Assembly: GCA_015178975.1 (NCBI GenBank) | Contig: WHVD01000028.1 | Location: forward strand, 558,001-622,000 | Direction: 5' to 3' | DNA: 64,000 nucleotides | DNA from: Hysterangium stoloniferum | Taxonomy: Eukaryota > Basidiomycota > Agaricomycetes > Hysterangiales > Hysterangiaceae | Shown: positions 10,023-21,157 of the stretch, piece by piece | Layout of the letters: every line of letters starts with the position of its first letter | Numbering within the stretch: the first letter of the stretch is position 1 | Notes under the pieces: model-generated | What the model saw: the letters and a program-made list of their open reading frames with translations, nothing else | Told to the model about the DNA's origin: nothing | The model's database searches: none | Program-made: the position numbers and the translations under genes

Positions 10023-12902
10023 ATGATCACCCTGGACAAAATTAAGAATTATGAAATAAGCACTGGGAGTGCTTACCAAGTTTTTCCGAAGTTACGCAAA
10101 GACAATTATTTTACTTGGAGTGTGAGTATGAAAACCGTGCTGGAGTCTTTGAATCAATGGAAGGTTGTAACTGGAGAACTGGTGGATCCTATACGCGTAG
10201 ATGTGAAGGTTCCGACGATGGAGGAACTTGAGATCGAAGAGGCCTGGGAACTTCGAAAGAAGAGGGCCTACAGCGAGATAATGCTCCACATTGAAGACGA
10301 GCCCAGGGTGGCTATAATGGTGGATAGTAATCCGGTCAATGCGTGGGAAACTTTGGAGACGACTTACGGAACGCGATTGGCCAATAGTCGTGCGACGCTA
10401 CTTTCCGAACTCATTCGTATGCATTACGACGGTACAGGAATTATCGAATATAAATCCCAAATGGACTCCATCAGACTTAAATTGTTGGAGGCTGGTCATG
10501 CCATCACGAATGCTGACTACCTCAGCCTATTCATGAGTACGCTACCCGAGGATTTCGATATAATGTCAATGACAATCGATTATGACATTGATACTGTCGA
10601 AGAAGTAGTCAATAAACTGCGTCAAGTTGAGATTCGAAAAGAAATACGTCCAGGCTATGGCGAAGGTTCTGCATTTCGTGCCCAGAGGGGCGAAGGTTCC
10701 ATGTTTTGCCCCCAGAGGGGAATCAGTACGCAGCGAGGAGTGTTTCGTAATAGGGGTCGTGGTCGTGCTGCCATTCCGCGAGGAACTCAGATCAGGAGGA
10801 GTACTCCACAATCTGGTTGTTTCGAATGTGGGGATTTGTCGCATTGGGCAAGCAATTGTCCTAAACGAAAGCAGAGATATGCTCAGCAATCTGAAAATTG
10901 GAAGAACCAAAATAGAAGTAACGACTCATCTGGAAATATGCCATCTCCCTCAGTCGCAAGTAGGGGAATGTTTACCGCCGTCGAATCCACATTTTTCTTG
11001 AGCAAGGAGAGTGTGCCACATAAATATTTCCTGGATTCCACAGCATCAGGACATTATGTGCCGAGTATGTATGACTTACACGATTTTATAGCATACAAAA
11101 ATCTGAAGAAAATTCCAATGGCAAATGGTGCTTATATTTATGCCAGAGGTATTGGAACATTACATTTCAAAGTTACAGAACATGGTCCGGAGTTTATAGG
11201 CGAAATTCCCAACGTCAAATGGACTCCCGAAGTTAAAGTGCGACTCCTTAATCCCGCGCAGTTTTTCAAGGATGGATATCACATTATGTTGAGAAGAACT
11301 GGTTCTACAATTGTCGATTCGTCAGGCCGTACACTGATTGAGGCGAATGAGAGGGGTAATGTATACCCTTTCCAGCTGGATACGATCTCCGTGTCACCAC
11401 CAGTATGCGAATATACAAATTTATCAGACAATGAATTACAAAATAGGCTGGAAGATGTACCTATGATGTTTTCCGCGAATTCAAAATGCGATATTATGAA
11501 ATGGCATCAGCGTTTGGGGCATTTGAGCACGAACGCTATTAGGAATCTTGCACGACATTTTGCGACCGGAATGGAGATCGAAGAAATTGAAGGTTTCGAA
11601 GCTGACTGCATTGCATGTATTGAAGGTAAACAGTGCAGAAACCCATTCAAAACTGGACGTACCAGAGCGACGAAGTTGGGAGAATTACTCCATATGGATT
11701 TAGCCGGCCCTATGGAAATGATAAGTTTCGACAAAAAGCGTTATTTCATTATCATTGTTGACGACTTCTCCCGTGCTGTATGGGTTGAAACATTAGCAAG
11801 CAAGCTGGAAGCAGTGCGCAAAATAAAGGAATATATAACTCAACTGGAAACGTTATTCAATACGAGGGTCCAAGGAGTTATGACAGATAATGGAACCGAG
11901 CTAATAAATTTGGAATTTAGAAGCTATCTTTTATCAAAAGGTATAGCTTTATTTACCTCGGTGCCATATACGCCGCAGCAAAATGGTGTTGCAGAAAGAG
12001 GTATACGCACCATTACTGAAGGGGCAAGAACAATGTTATATGCGACGAAAATAGCGGAAGGCGCACGAAACTTACTTTATGCATCAAAACTCCCTAAATT
12101 CTTGTGGTCTATCACAGTCAAAACGATGGCATATTTGAGGAATCGTAGTCCATCGCGTGCAAACAATGGACATACACCTATTGAAAGGATAATGGGAGAG
12201 AAGCCAGATTTAGCACATTTACGGATCTTTGGAAGTCCAGTTAGTGTGGCAGTTCCTAAGCAAAGACGTCAGAAGTGGGACTCACATTCAAAGATGGGTT
12301 ATATGGTTGGGTATGAACCGTATTCATCTGGATATTTAGTGTGGTTCCCTGGAACGAGAAGGATCGAAAAGGTACGCGATGCGATATTCCATGAAGATGC
12401 GATGACATTGCCATCACCGGTGCCTTATGGAGATGAAGGTCAATTTAGGAATATAAATAGCGTACCTCCAATGCAACCCGAGAAAGAGCCTCAGCCTAGA
12501 CTCACAATCTGTATCCCGCCTCATCCTCGACCTATCGAAGAAAAAGAGGAAACTACAATGAGAGAAGAATCCCAATTAGTGTCAAGCATACCTGACTATC
12601 CTCGTGGAATAACAAGATCTGGTAAAGTGTGGGAAGGAATTCGAAGTTTATTGTCAGTCGAAGAAAAAGAATTGGAAGATTCTAACAAACCAGTTGTTTT
12701 CTCGACATTGGGCAATCTGACGATAGAGCAGGCATTGAATATGCCAGGAGACGAAGGATTAGCTTGGGAAGAAGCTAGGCAGGCAGAGTGGAAGAATATG
12801 GTAGAACATAATGTATTTGGCACACCTGAAGAACCACCACCAGGAACACGTGTTTTAAAACCGGAACGGTGTGTTGTGGATCGTACAAGAATGGCGAACT
12901 AA
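10023..12902 (+). CDS. Copia Gag-protease-integrase polyprotein, N-terminal 959 aa
   Basis: Starts at the ATG 66 bp after the 5' LTR. Residues 1-220 are a Gag-like region (KLRKDNYFTWSVSMKTVL). A CX2CX4HX4C zinc knuckle starts at about residue 266 (CFECGDLSHWASNC). A DSTAS motif near 334 is the probable aspartic protease site. The HHCC-type zinc region begins at WHQRLGHL (about 494). The integrase catalytic triad lies in HMDLAGP (about 558), MTDNGTE (about 620) and QNGVAERG (about 655), a D-D-36-E arrangement. Just after it, EGARxxLYAxK occurs twice in a row where related elements have one copy. The frame ends at 12902, where loss of one A in an AAGAAATGG-type run shifts out of the RT frame. 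In an active element this would be one polyprotein continuing to 14296. Confidence 0.95.
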   Translation: MITLDKIKNYEISTGSAYQVFPKLRKDNYFTWSVSMKTVLESLNQWKVVTGELVDPIRVDVKVPTMEELEIEEAWELRKKRAYSEIMLHIEDEPRVAIMVDSNPVNAWETLETTYGTRLANSRATLLSELIRMHYDGTGIIEYKSQMDSIRLKLLEAGHAITNADYLSLFMSTLPEDFDIMSMTIDYDIDTVEEVVNKLRQVEIRKEIRPGYGEGSAFRAQRGEGSMFCPQRGISTQRGVFRNRGRGRAAIPRGTQIRRSTPQSGCFECGDLSHWASNCPKRKQRYAQQSENWKNQNRSNDSSGNMPSPSVASRGMFTAVESTFFLSKESVPHKYFLDSTASGHYVPSMYDLHDFIAYKNLKKIPMANGAYIYARGIGTLHFKVTEHGPEFIGEIPNVKWTPEVKVRLLNPAQFFKDGYHIMLRRTGSTIVDSSGRTLIEANERGNVYPFQLDTISVSPPVCEYTNLSDNELQNRLEDVPMMFSANSKCDIMKWHQRLGHLSTNAIRNLARHFATGMEIEEIEGFEADCIACIEGKQCRNPFKTGRTRATKLGELLHMDLAGPMEMISFDKKRYFIIIVDDFSRAVWVETLASKLEAVRKIKEYITQLETLFNTRVQGVMTDNGTELINLEFRSYLLSKGIALFTSVPYTPQQNGVAERGIRTITEGARTMLYATKIAEGARNLLYASKLPKFLWSITVKTMAYLRNRSPSRANNGHTPIERIMGEKPDLAHLRIFGSPVSVAVPKQRRQKWDSHSKMGYMVGYEPYSSGYLVWFPGTRRIEKVRDAIFHEDAMTLPSPVPYGDEGQFRNINSVPPMQPEKEPQPRLTICIPPHPRPIEEKEETTMREESQLVSSIPDYPRGITRSGKVWEGIRSLLSVEEKELEDSNKPVVFSTLGNLTIEQALNMPGDEGLAWEEARQAEWKNMVEHNVFGTPEEPPPGTRVLKPERCVVDRTRMAN

Positions 12903-14296
12903 TAAAAAGGAAAGTACGAATCGTCGTAAAAGGATTTAGTCAAATTCCTGGATTACATTTTAACGAAACATATGCACCAGTCATGAAGTGGGAAACGTTC
13001 TGAATTTTACTGGCACTGGGAGCAATAACAAATTCAGCTATATGTCAATTCAATGTCAAATCGGCATACTTACATGGGACGATGAAAGAAAAAGTTTGGG
13101 TTCAACAGCCGGAGGGGTTTGAAGAACCCGGAAAGGAAAATTTACCATTACCGTTATTGAAGGCTTTATATGGAACAAAACAGGGAGGCAATGAGTGGAG
13201 AAAAACACTGTATGATTTCATGGTTAAAGAACTCACCTGGTTCTGTTCCGATTTTGACAGTGCTACATTCTTTAAAATATGGGACGACGGAAGTTGGGCC
13301 ATAGTTGCATTTTGGGTGGATGACGCAACTGCCGTAGGTGATGAAAAACAGCTCCTAGATCTCGAAAAGGCATTCCGCGAACGATTTGGAATTTCGAGCG
13401 AAGGCGAGGCCCATTGGATATTGGGAACGAGTATCCGTCGAGATGCTGAATTGAAATCAGCATTTATATCGCAGAGGGAATATATGAAAAATATAGCGAA
13501 GAAGTTTGACGTACAAAATTCCAGGCCAATTCGAACTCCCATATCACTTGGAATCGATTTCGCCTCTATTATTCGTCCAGATACTGAAGAAGAATGAAAT
13601 GAAGTTGAAAAATTGCCCTATCGTGAACTTATCGGAAGTTTGATGTTCGCAGCTACAGTATCGCGTCCCGATATCGCATATTCTGTTAACAAACTATCTC
13701 AATATTGATCAAATCCCGCGAGAATGCATTGGGACTTAGCTAAGCGCATCCTGCAATACTTATACACAACTCGTGATTTCAAGCTTCGATTGGGAGCACA
13801 AGCTCTTTGTCTGCATGGATATTCAGATGCCGATTTTGCAGGGGATCAAGAGGATAGACGTTCAACAGGTGGATATGCGATTTTTTTAGGTTCAGGAACG
13901 GTATCTTGGTCTTCAAGGAAGCAGCCAACAGTCGCCCTTTCATCCACAGAAGTGGAGTATATTGCGCTTTCAGAAGCGGCTCGCGAAATTATGTGGACGC
14001 GTCATTTCCTCGAAGAACTTAATATAATATATGAAGAACCGACAGCAATTTTTGAAGATAATCAAGGTACTATCGCATTCGCACAAAACCAACACGCTTT
14101 GAGGAGGATGAAGCACATTGAAGTGAAATACCACTTCATTCGTCATTTGATTGAAAATGGCACTATCCAACTTATCTATCAATCGACTAAACAAATGACT
14201 GCGGATATATTGACGAAACCACTCTCCTCACCCATTCACTATAATCACACAGAACATTTAGGACTTACTTCTTCAAAACTCGAGGAGGAGTATTAG
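12903..14296 (+). pseudogene. Copia reverse transcriptase-RNase H, broken
   Basis: In the downstream frame the sequence resumes as KVRIVVKGFSQIPGLHF, a copia RT start. The RT catalytic motif is present as FWVDDATAVGD (about 13315). RNase H follows with SDADFAGDQEDRRSTGGY, LSSTEVEYIAL and QMTADILTKPL. In-frame TGA codons at about 13001 and 13595 are probably mutated CGA arginine codons, and a further TGA lies at about 13706. Together with the 1-base deletion at about 12890 they block synthesis of a full polymerase. Confidence 0.93.
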
Positions 14297-14579
14297 GTAT
14301 AACGAGTATTGCAGAAGTAAACGCGCGTATGAAAAAGGTGAGACAAAATGTCTCAAAAAGATGCAATGCGTCATATGTTCAATCTCCTCTCAAATGTACT
14401 CTTATATACATGTAGTATAGCTAGGGAATCTCTCAGCAAACATTTATTCGCTGAGAGTAAGTGATATGTTTATTGCCTCATCACGAAACAAAACTTATCT
14501 ATGTATATAGTACTTAAACGTCTTTAGGTATTGTATAATATAGCGAACATTTATTCGCTGAGATACTTAAACATCTTTA
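14291..14579 (+). repeat. 3' LTR of copia element
   Basis: 289 bp, same ends as the 5' copy, preceded by a polypurine tract and followed by GAACA. Confidence 0.95.
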
Positions 14580-14591
14580 GAACAGTTGTAA

Positions 14592-16813
14592 TTTAAAATT
14601 GATTTTGACGCACACCAACTTGCGCTGTGAACGGGATGTGATCTAGCAGAAAGCTCTTGTTAGAGTGCGGGCAGCTGAACGACTTGAGATCGTCAGGGAC
14701 GATGAAGATAAAGCGCCAATGTTTCCGGTCTGGGAGTCCTGTAGCTCTATTGAGAACATTTTCGAGACCCGGTTTAATCTCATGCCTTGAGCCGGTGGTA
14801 AACTGGAATAGATACAGATAGCCATCGTGAAGGATGAGCGAATCAATCGCTGCTTCATTATCGGCACGTGGAATATAGTACCAAGCGTCCTTGATCGTGA
14901 GCTCTTCCATATGATCGTATTCAATCGTACCCGCCGGAGTGACATGCAGAGAGAAGTCGAAGACGTGTCAAGTGACGCATTGCGGCAGGCCTCCTGAAAA
15001 CTAGAGGAATTACCAAATGTAAAATGCCAACGAGAGTTCTTTGAGTGATCGCGGAACATAGGTTTGGCATCAATGTTGATGTCTTTGGCGAAGGTTTTTT
15101 GGAAGTGGGCTTCAAAGAGAAGGCCTGCCATTCCGCCATTAGACACCCGAGTAAGATGTCGCAACATTTTGAGGACATCCATTTTGTTCGATTTTCCCAA
15201 TCTGAATAAGAAGTTGTCGGCGTACAAAGTCTGTAACAGGGTTGACAGTGTACGAGTTCATTATGTTGTGATCAAAACGACGCATAACACAAATTTTGTG
15301 AGAAAATTGGTCCATAAATAAAGAATCGCTTTCATCTATGAACTTCCCAAGTGATTCTGCTGTTGCGGTGTTCTTGATCTGTTGATCTCGAGAAGTGTAA
15401 AAGTCTTTGATAGCCTCGGAGTCAAATGTCAAGCAGACCCGTGCACTCGGACCCGCGTTATGATACCGTTCATGAATATCTTCAAGTATTCGATCGGGGT
15501 AAAATCGCGCCCTGAAACAAGTTTTTACACAACGCATCAAAGTTAAAATCCACCACTTACGCTGTTTCTAACTTATCCAAGGTCCACGGATTCATCACAA
15601 TCAGCTCGGGAATTCTTCTTGACTGGACGAGTTTGCGCCAGCGTGATTCTTTTGGAGAGGTCACATAAACCGGAAAAAGTTGTATGCCTGGAGAACAGAT
15701 GTGATGGGGAAGCGTTTCAGAGGCGTCCATCGAATCCACAAAGCACCACGTGTGTTTCCCACCGCTCTGGTGAACGAGGGGATCGATGATGACCACACCC
15801 GACCCGGAAAAGAAAAAACAGATCCCGTATCGGTACCAGACAACGGGCCGCTTCTGTCCAAGACAGTAGCGTAATGCGTAGCTAATCCAGGAAGATTTGC
15901 CTAGACAAAGATTAACAAGACGAACTGAACCTACAAACAAGGTCAGCCTATCGCACCAATTCCTGGTTGTCCAGTAACCACTACAAGGTGCGTGTTGTGA
16001 GACTTCTCGTGTCACTATGACCGCATCGAAAACTCGAATATACTCTGCACGAACAAGAAGCTGTTCAAGGGTATCGGCATCCGAGATGAAAGGCTCGCCC
16101 GGGAGGACGTCGCCGCTTGGTTGTTGCTCTTCGGATTCAGAATGATGGTATTGTCTTGAGATGGGAGGGTTGTAAATGCTGCACTTAAGGGACTTCCCCA
16201 GTCCCTGAAGTGCAGCATTTACAACCCTCCCTTACGGGCCCCATGGGCCCATCAGACATCACAGACCCCTCCGTGTGCAGTCGTTTGGCCGGGGGTTCTC
16301 CTATAAGGAAAGAGTTGGGATTGTTCGATCATCGCAAGATGGACAACCTACCCATTAGGATATCGGAAAGTCCCGAATTGGATGAGTTGCTGGGGCTAAT
16401 CCTCTCTGCAAATAGTTGCATAAGCTGTGAGGCCAGATAATGTAAGATGTTGCTCACCAGCCGGGACCTTGACAAGAATATGCAGCTGATGCCCCGTCTG
16501 TTGAGACAGGCCGGACTCCTCAACGGTAAACGTCGGCTAAAGTCTATGGAGAGCGGAAACCTGCCCTTTCTGGGGTATTGAGCTTCAACCGGGCGAAAAC
16601 ACCGTTGAAAATGTCTTCCGAATGAGTAGATATGATCTGCTTCGGTGTGTATAGCGTTAAGTCATCGGCGTTGATTCTGTTTTGCCACTTGGGCTTTTTC
16701 TCCAATATCTTCTCTCAGAGCTTTGCTACGGTCTCTTCTGGGGACGCTTGCACTTCAAAAATGTGGTAGTACGGCTCGTCGCCTCCGACCACGAGATAGT
16801 TGATAAGGACCAT
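14592..16813 (-). pseudogene. Crinkler-type gene: header, P-loop NTPase, REase-like domain (decayed)
   Basis: Minus strand. The ATG at 16813 opens MVLINYLVVGGDEP, then RINADDLTLYTPKQ and HQLHILVKVPA, matching the ubiquitin-like header of Crinkler (CRN) proteins. A second block (15560-16140) has PGEPFISDADTL and a Walker A, GQPGIGKSS, formed by an intron with a GTGCGA donor. It continues VVWYRYGICFFFSGS and ends VMNPWTLDKLETA. After a 49-nt intron comes ARFYPDRILEDIHERYH, then MLRHLTRVSNGGMAGLLFEA. The last part, YYIPRADNEAAIDS and LYLFQFTTGS, fits a restriction-endonuclease-like fold with D...QxT. This header-NTPase-REase order is a known CRN/RHS class in fungi and oomycetes. The copy is dead: an in-frame TGA in the header, single-base shifts near 15975, 15220 and 14960, and several stops between header and NTPase. 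Confidence 0.83.
16163..16231. repeat. 69-nt near-perfect palindrome
   Basis: The 32-base arms (16163-16194 and 16200-16231) pair with one mismatch around a 5-base TCCCC loop. The outer 23 bp are perfect. It lies inside the decayed Crinkler gene, between its header and NTPase blocks, and has no matching coding role. Confidence 0.9.
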
Positions 16814-17289
16814 TGCTGTTTTGACGCTGGAAGATTAGTAAGTAGACGTGGATACAGCGACGGTTACATAAGGCAGTCCGACTATGCGAATATAGGAATT
16901 CATCAGACGAAGAATCGCAATAGGTTAAAAGACGTACGTATACCTTTTTCTGGGAATTCAAGATGGAATATTTTTCAAGTTTTGAGACAAGAATACGAAA
17001 GGATTGAGTCTGTATATGCGGCTCAGTGAGTGAATAACTTTCACTATATATTATAGTACCTGTATATGCGGCTACAAGGTGTTTTATAAGTAATAGAATA
17101 ATAGTACTGAGGTATATGGCGAATTTTGTGTCCTTTGATTTACTTTGTAATTGTTTAGGGGTATCATTAAAGGAGAAATATATAATCAAAGGAGTTAGTT
17201 CCCTTATGCCACCATAGTATATGCGCATACACTCGTCATTGCGGATTCAATCCCGGTCTCGATTTATGCGAAGACTTGTATTATTAACA
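16814..17289. other. No gene recognised
   Basis: This should be the 5' flank of the Crinkler relic. A short repeat (ATATGCGGCT) occurs at about 17014 and 17064. Nothing coding is supported. Confidence 0.4.
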
Positions 17290-18640
17290 ATATTATGAAA
17301 TGGCATCAACGTTTGCCACATTTGAACACAAATCCCAATAGAAGTGTTGCAAGTAAGCACGCGTTAAAAAAGAATTTGACCGAAATATTGAACCCGGAGC
17401 CGACTGTATTGGGTCTATTGAGCGTAAGCAGCACAGAATTCGGTTTTTTTTAAACGGGATTGAGCACGGCGAGGAATTTAGGAGAATTGATACTTATTGT
17501 CCTTACAAACGAGATGGAAACGATGAGTTTTGATAGAAAACCCTACATGATTATATTCCTGTACGATTTCTCCTGAGCTGTATGGATTGAAACCTTATCG
17601 AGGAAGCTGGAGGGCCCAGAAAATACGTAAATATATCTTACAATTGAAATCCATATTCAGTAAAAAATGCAAAGGGTAATGACAGATAATGGTACTGAGT
17701 TAATTAATTCTGAAGTCAAACGTTAGTTGTTGTGGTAGGGAATAGCGCTCTTCACTTCCGTGCCTTACATGGGGCAACAAAACGGAATCGCGGAGAGAGG
17801 AATACGCATGATAACTGAAGGGGCTCGATCTATGTTATATCCAAGAAATTTTTCTAAACTTGAATCCTCCATTGGGTAAAAACGACGGCATACCTTAACA
17901 ATCGAAGCGCTTCCGGCCCGAATGACAGACAAACGCTCCTGAACAGATTACTGGAGAGAAACCGAATTTGTCCCATTTGGGTATATTCCGAAGTGCTGTT
18001 AGCGTACCAATTTCTAAGCAACGACGACACAAATGGGACTCAGGTTCTAAAATGGTGTTTATGGATATGAACGTTGCTCTTCGGCCTATTTGGTTTCGGA
18101 TCCCAGATGCAGGCGAATCGAAAAGTTACGATATGTAGCATTTCATGAACACGTAATGTGTTTATCCTCGCCGGTACTATACAGGGATGAAGGTCAGTTT
18201 AAGGCTATATGGAGAGAAGCCGGGATACAAACTATAAGAAGTGACGCTCAGCGCAGGCCTACAACTGCTATTCCCCCTGGCCCTGGACCTATCGAAGCGG
18301 GAAAATAAAGTGCATGAAGGAAAGAATCTCAAGTAGTATCACACGTACCTGATTATCCCCCGTGGAATAACGAGATGGGCGAAACTCTGCGAAGGAACTC
18401 GAAGTTCGATCTGAACCGAAGAAAAAGAATAGGAAAAGGATGGGACCTTAGAGGAGGTATTAAACATGTCAGGGAGGCAAGACAGGGGGGATGGCAAAAT
18501 ATAATGGATGGTAAGTTTTGCGAACGGCAACAATTGGAGACTGAAGAAATGACAGAGACATCACACAGATGAGACACTAGAACAAACTCCACTTTCACAC
18601 TACCAATACTCCCCACGTCACGAAAGGACGGCTAAACTCC
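17290..18640 (+). mobile_element. Old copia relic (integrase to linker)
   Basis: Scattered blocks match the complete element at 11490-12760: MKWHQRLPHL, then MTDNGTELIN, QQNGIAERGIRMITEGAR, then PSRCRRIEKLR-type text and CLSSPVLYRDEGQF. Every block is interrupted by stops and shifts. Differences are too many for a recent copy, and no LTR flanks it, so it is an ancient and related but not identical insertion. Confidence 0.88.
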
Positions 18641-19769
18641 TGCTTTACGCAACCCGAGACGAGAGGGAACAAGGAACATTCTAGGGTATTGTATGCAATA
18701 GACATACATAGAAAATAGGAGGGAAAAAAAGAAAGACAGGAAAGGAAAAAAGAAGATCAAGAAAATAGTGGTACCACCTATATCCTGTGCCCGGGTATAG
18801 TTATCTTAAATCACGGCACCAGTGGTTCCACAATAACCGACCGGATTCCGCCATGAAAACGCCGTGTCATTTGATTCTTGGAAATTCCGCAGATAAGGGC
18901 TGCGCGAGTGAGAGTAACTTGAAGATATAGCCACACTGCTTTTGTTTGGAGAGACTTAGATAAGATGTTCGCGTTCGGCGGATTTTTCGGCCAGCCCAAA
19001 CTGAACTTATTATAACACCCGATACATCAGTGAACATTCCGTTCCGCTTGATATCTTAGAAGATTTTGATAAGTAATAAATATAATCCCAATATATAGTA
19101 TTCAGCGATAAAAACCTTTATTAGTACACTTCTAAGTTGTACATATTTGTACGCTCTAATCTGAATCCGAACAAATAGCACGCTTGGCGCTTACTGACAT
19201 GCGCCTTTGGTGGCGGCCACGAGGATCACGGAAGCAACTCTGCATTTAGTTCATTTCGACATGACATCATTTTGTGAGTTCAAACGCAAAGCGCGATATT
19301 ACTGACCATTACACGAAAACGGTAAATAAACGATGCTCCTGCTGACCTCCATAAAATTGCCAGCTCATCAGCTACCGAACAACTGAAAGTGTACAAACGG
19401 AAGCCACATATGTCGTAAGATAAATGCACGGTGATTGAACTGAATGAAACCCAAGTATGGTCCCGTTTTTGTCGGAAAGCCTCGAGGTAGCCCCTAAATA
19501 TCCTTCCATGGCGGTGATGTCTCTCCAGCATGTTTTCCGCATGTCTGTTGAGATGTTTAGATATATCACGAGGACACCCATCGAGGCAGAGGATTTATAT
19601 CAGAAGGAAAATCAGACATACCTATTTGCACCTTTGGCATCGATTCTCACCATCCCACGCCTTTGATAGATATCCTCATTTCCTGGGATACTTGCCACTT
19701 CAAATCAAAATCGTCTCCTGAGTCTGTGGCACTATTATTTATGCCATATACATTATCAGATAATTAAGT
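18641..19769. other. No gene recognised
   Basis: Overlapping frames on both strands (19280-19666) show no recognisable motif or consistent splicing. Likely decayed DNA. Confidence 0.4.
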
Positions 19770-20105
19770 ATGTGCCTACAGGGAATAGCAACCGTTTCAT
19801 CGATGTGCGTCATCACGACATACGGCAAAGCTCTGTGTACTTGTGGATACGGTTTCAAACAAACCGGCAGTGCAACACAGGATTGCAACTCTAAAACATG
19901 CAAGGCCTCGTATTGTCACCCAGAAACGGGCTGCAAAGAGCACGATGCATGCAGAGAAGCTGAGGAGCAAAAAGTTATGGATGTATTGCACTCAATGCCA
20001 TGCATAGAGTGCGAGAAGATACTTTTGGCTCAAGACGGTCAGAATTGGGAGTTCATTGACTCCACACCGATCGGGGGAGGAAAAACCCGATACGTATACT
20101 CTTAG
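19770..20105 (+). CDS. Cysteine-rich fragment, possibly EGF-like exon
   Basis: An open frame of 111 codons follows a possible acceptor (CCTACAG at about 19780). It contains 14 cysteines. The run CVITTYGKALCTCGYGF resembles the spacing of an EGF-like module (CxC, then G-Y-G-F). A second cluster is SKTCKASYCHPETGCKEHDA, and the frame ends GGGKTRYVYS. It looks more like a last exon than a whole gene, since the first ATG overlaps the probable splice site. I do not recognise the family; a secreted protein is only a guess. Confidence 0.35.
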   Translation: MCLQGIATVSSMCVITTYGKALCTCGYGFKQTGSATQDCNSKTCKASYCHPETGCKEHDACREAEEQKVMDVLHSMPCIECEKILLAQDGQNWEFIDSTPIGGGKTRYVYS

Positions 20106-21157
20106 TTCGCGGATCAAAATGTTGATTTAAATAATTGTGGTTATCTATCAATGTGTCATTCGAACTTCAACTTATGTAATTGACAAGCTGTAAAGCTAGG
20201 AGAATCAGGGTACTAACATGATCTTTATACCCGACCCATGGCCAATATTTGACACTATGAGTACTTCCTCCTGCCAGGCGCGACCCTCGAGCGCCACGAA
20301 TCGCGTACCACCATAAAGCTACTCCTCACATCATTGGTGCTATGCCCGAAAGAGTCTGTGCAAGCTATCCGCGAGAATGTTCTAGCCATAATATTGGCGG
20401 CAGGTATACTGTAAATGCATGATTATTACTATAGGAAATACACCACTGAGTTAATTGGGGTAACGACCTCATGAAGATTAATTTATTACATGCGATGATA
20501 TTTTTAATCATACAAGAATATCCAGATCCTTCGAACGTACTTGGAGATGGGCAATCCACCATGCGCCACAGAATACTTTCTATGAAAACTTGAATGAACT
20601 TTTACCACTTTCTTCCGGACGCACAATAATCATGACAACATCCCTGCCAATTGTTCCATGTCTCCCGAGGAATACGCAAGATATTCGTGTCCACAGCCAA
20701 AGAGAACCGTGTATACACAAGATTAAATAGAAAGGGGAGGGTGATGAGAAGTCTTAGAAGAAGATCCGCGTAGTGAAGTTTCAGTAAGAGTAAATACGCG
20801 ATTTGCGGACGACAACTTGGGTTGCACTTGGGTGCCTTGAAGAGTCTATTGGAGAGCGTGGGGACTTGGGGAATCGAGGAGACTACAAACAATAGTCGAG
20901 AGACTGAATTGTACCACGGATAATACGATTCTGCCTCCGTGTAAATGCCTTTCCGTGTTGGCTATTCGTTAGGGTATATATATGAGTATGATCCAATCCC
21001 TCTGACGGGTCCCAGAAACCAATAATGTCCCCGAGGACTATAAGTGTTGCTTTACATGAAATAGAGTCGAAAATATGTGAGTTTTATTTCGAGAAGAAAG
21101 TCATCGGAACATTCTGAATATCATAATACATGCCACACGTCATTCCGAAAATAGTAT
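20106..21157. other. No gene recognised; 3' flank of the NACHT gene
   Basis: Short frames on both strands (20365-20562, 20602-20892) have no family hallmark. The NACHT gene on the minus strand ends at 21158, so its 3' UTR should lie in the right part of this stretch. Confidence 0.4.

Larger units (their letters stand above)
9668..14579 (+). mobile_element. Complete Ty1/copia LTR retrotransposon
   Basis: A 4.9-kb element bounded by two 289-bp LTRs and flanked by GAACA duplications. Gene order is Gag, zinc knuckle, protease, integrase, reverse transcriptase, RNase H, which is diagnostic of Ty1/copia. A purine-rich tract (GAGGAGGAG) precedes the 3' LTR. The first 959 codons are open, but the RT/RNase H part carries a frameshift and stops, so this copy is not autonomous now. 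The LTRs differ at ten positions, all CpG sites. Confidence 0.97.

Noticed and set aside
17170..17260. Possible tRNA T-arm (GATTCAATCCCGG)
   Set aside because: No matching T-stem, D-arm or acceptor stem could be folded around it.
18811..18999. 62-codon minus frame as a gene
   Set aside because: Short, no motif, no splice partner.
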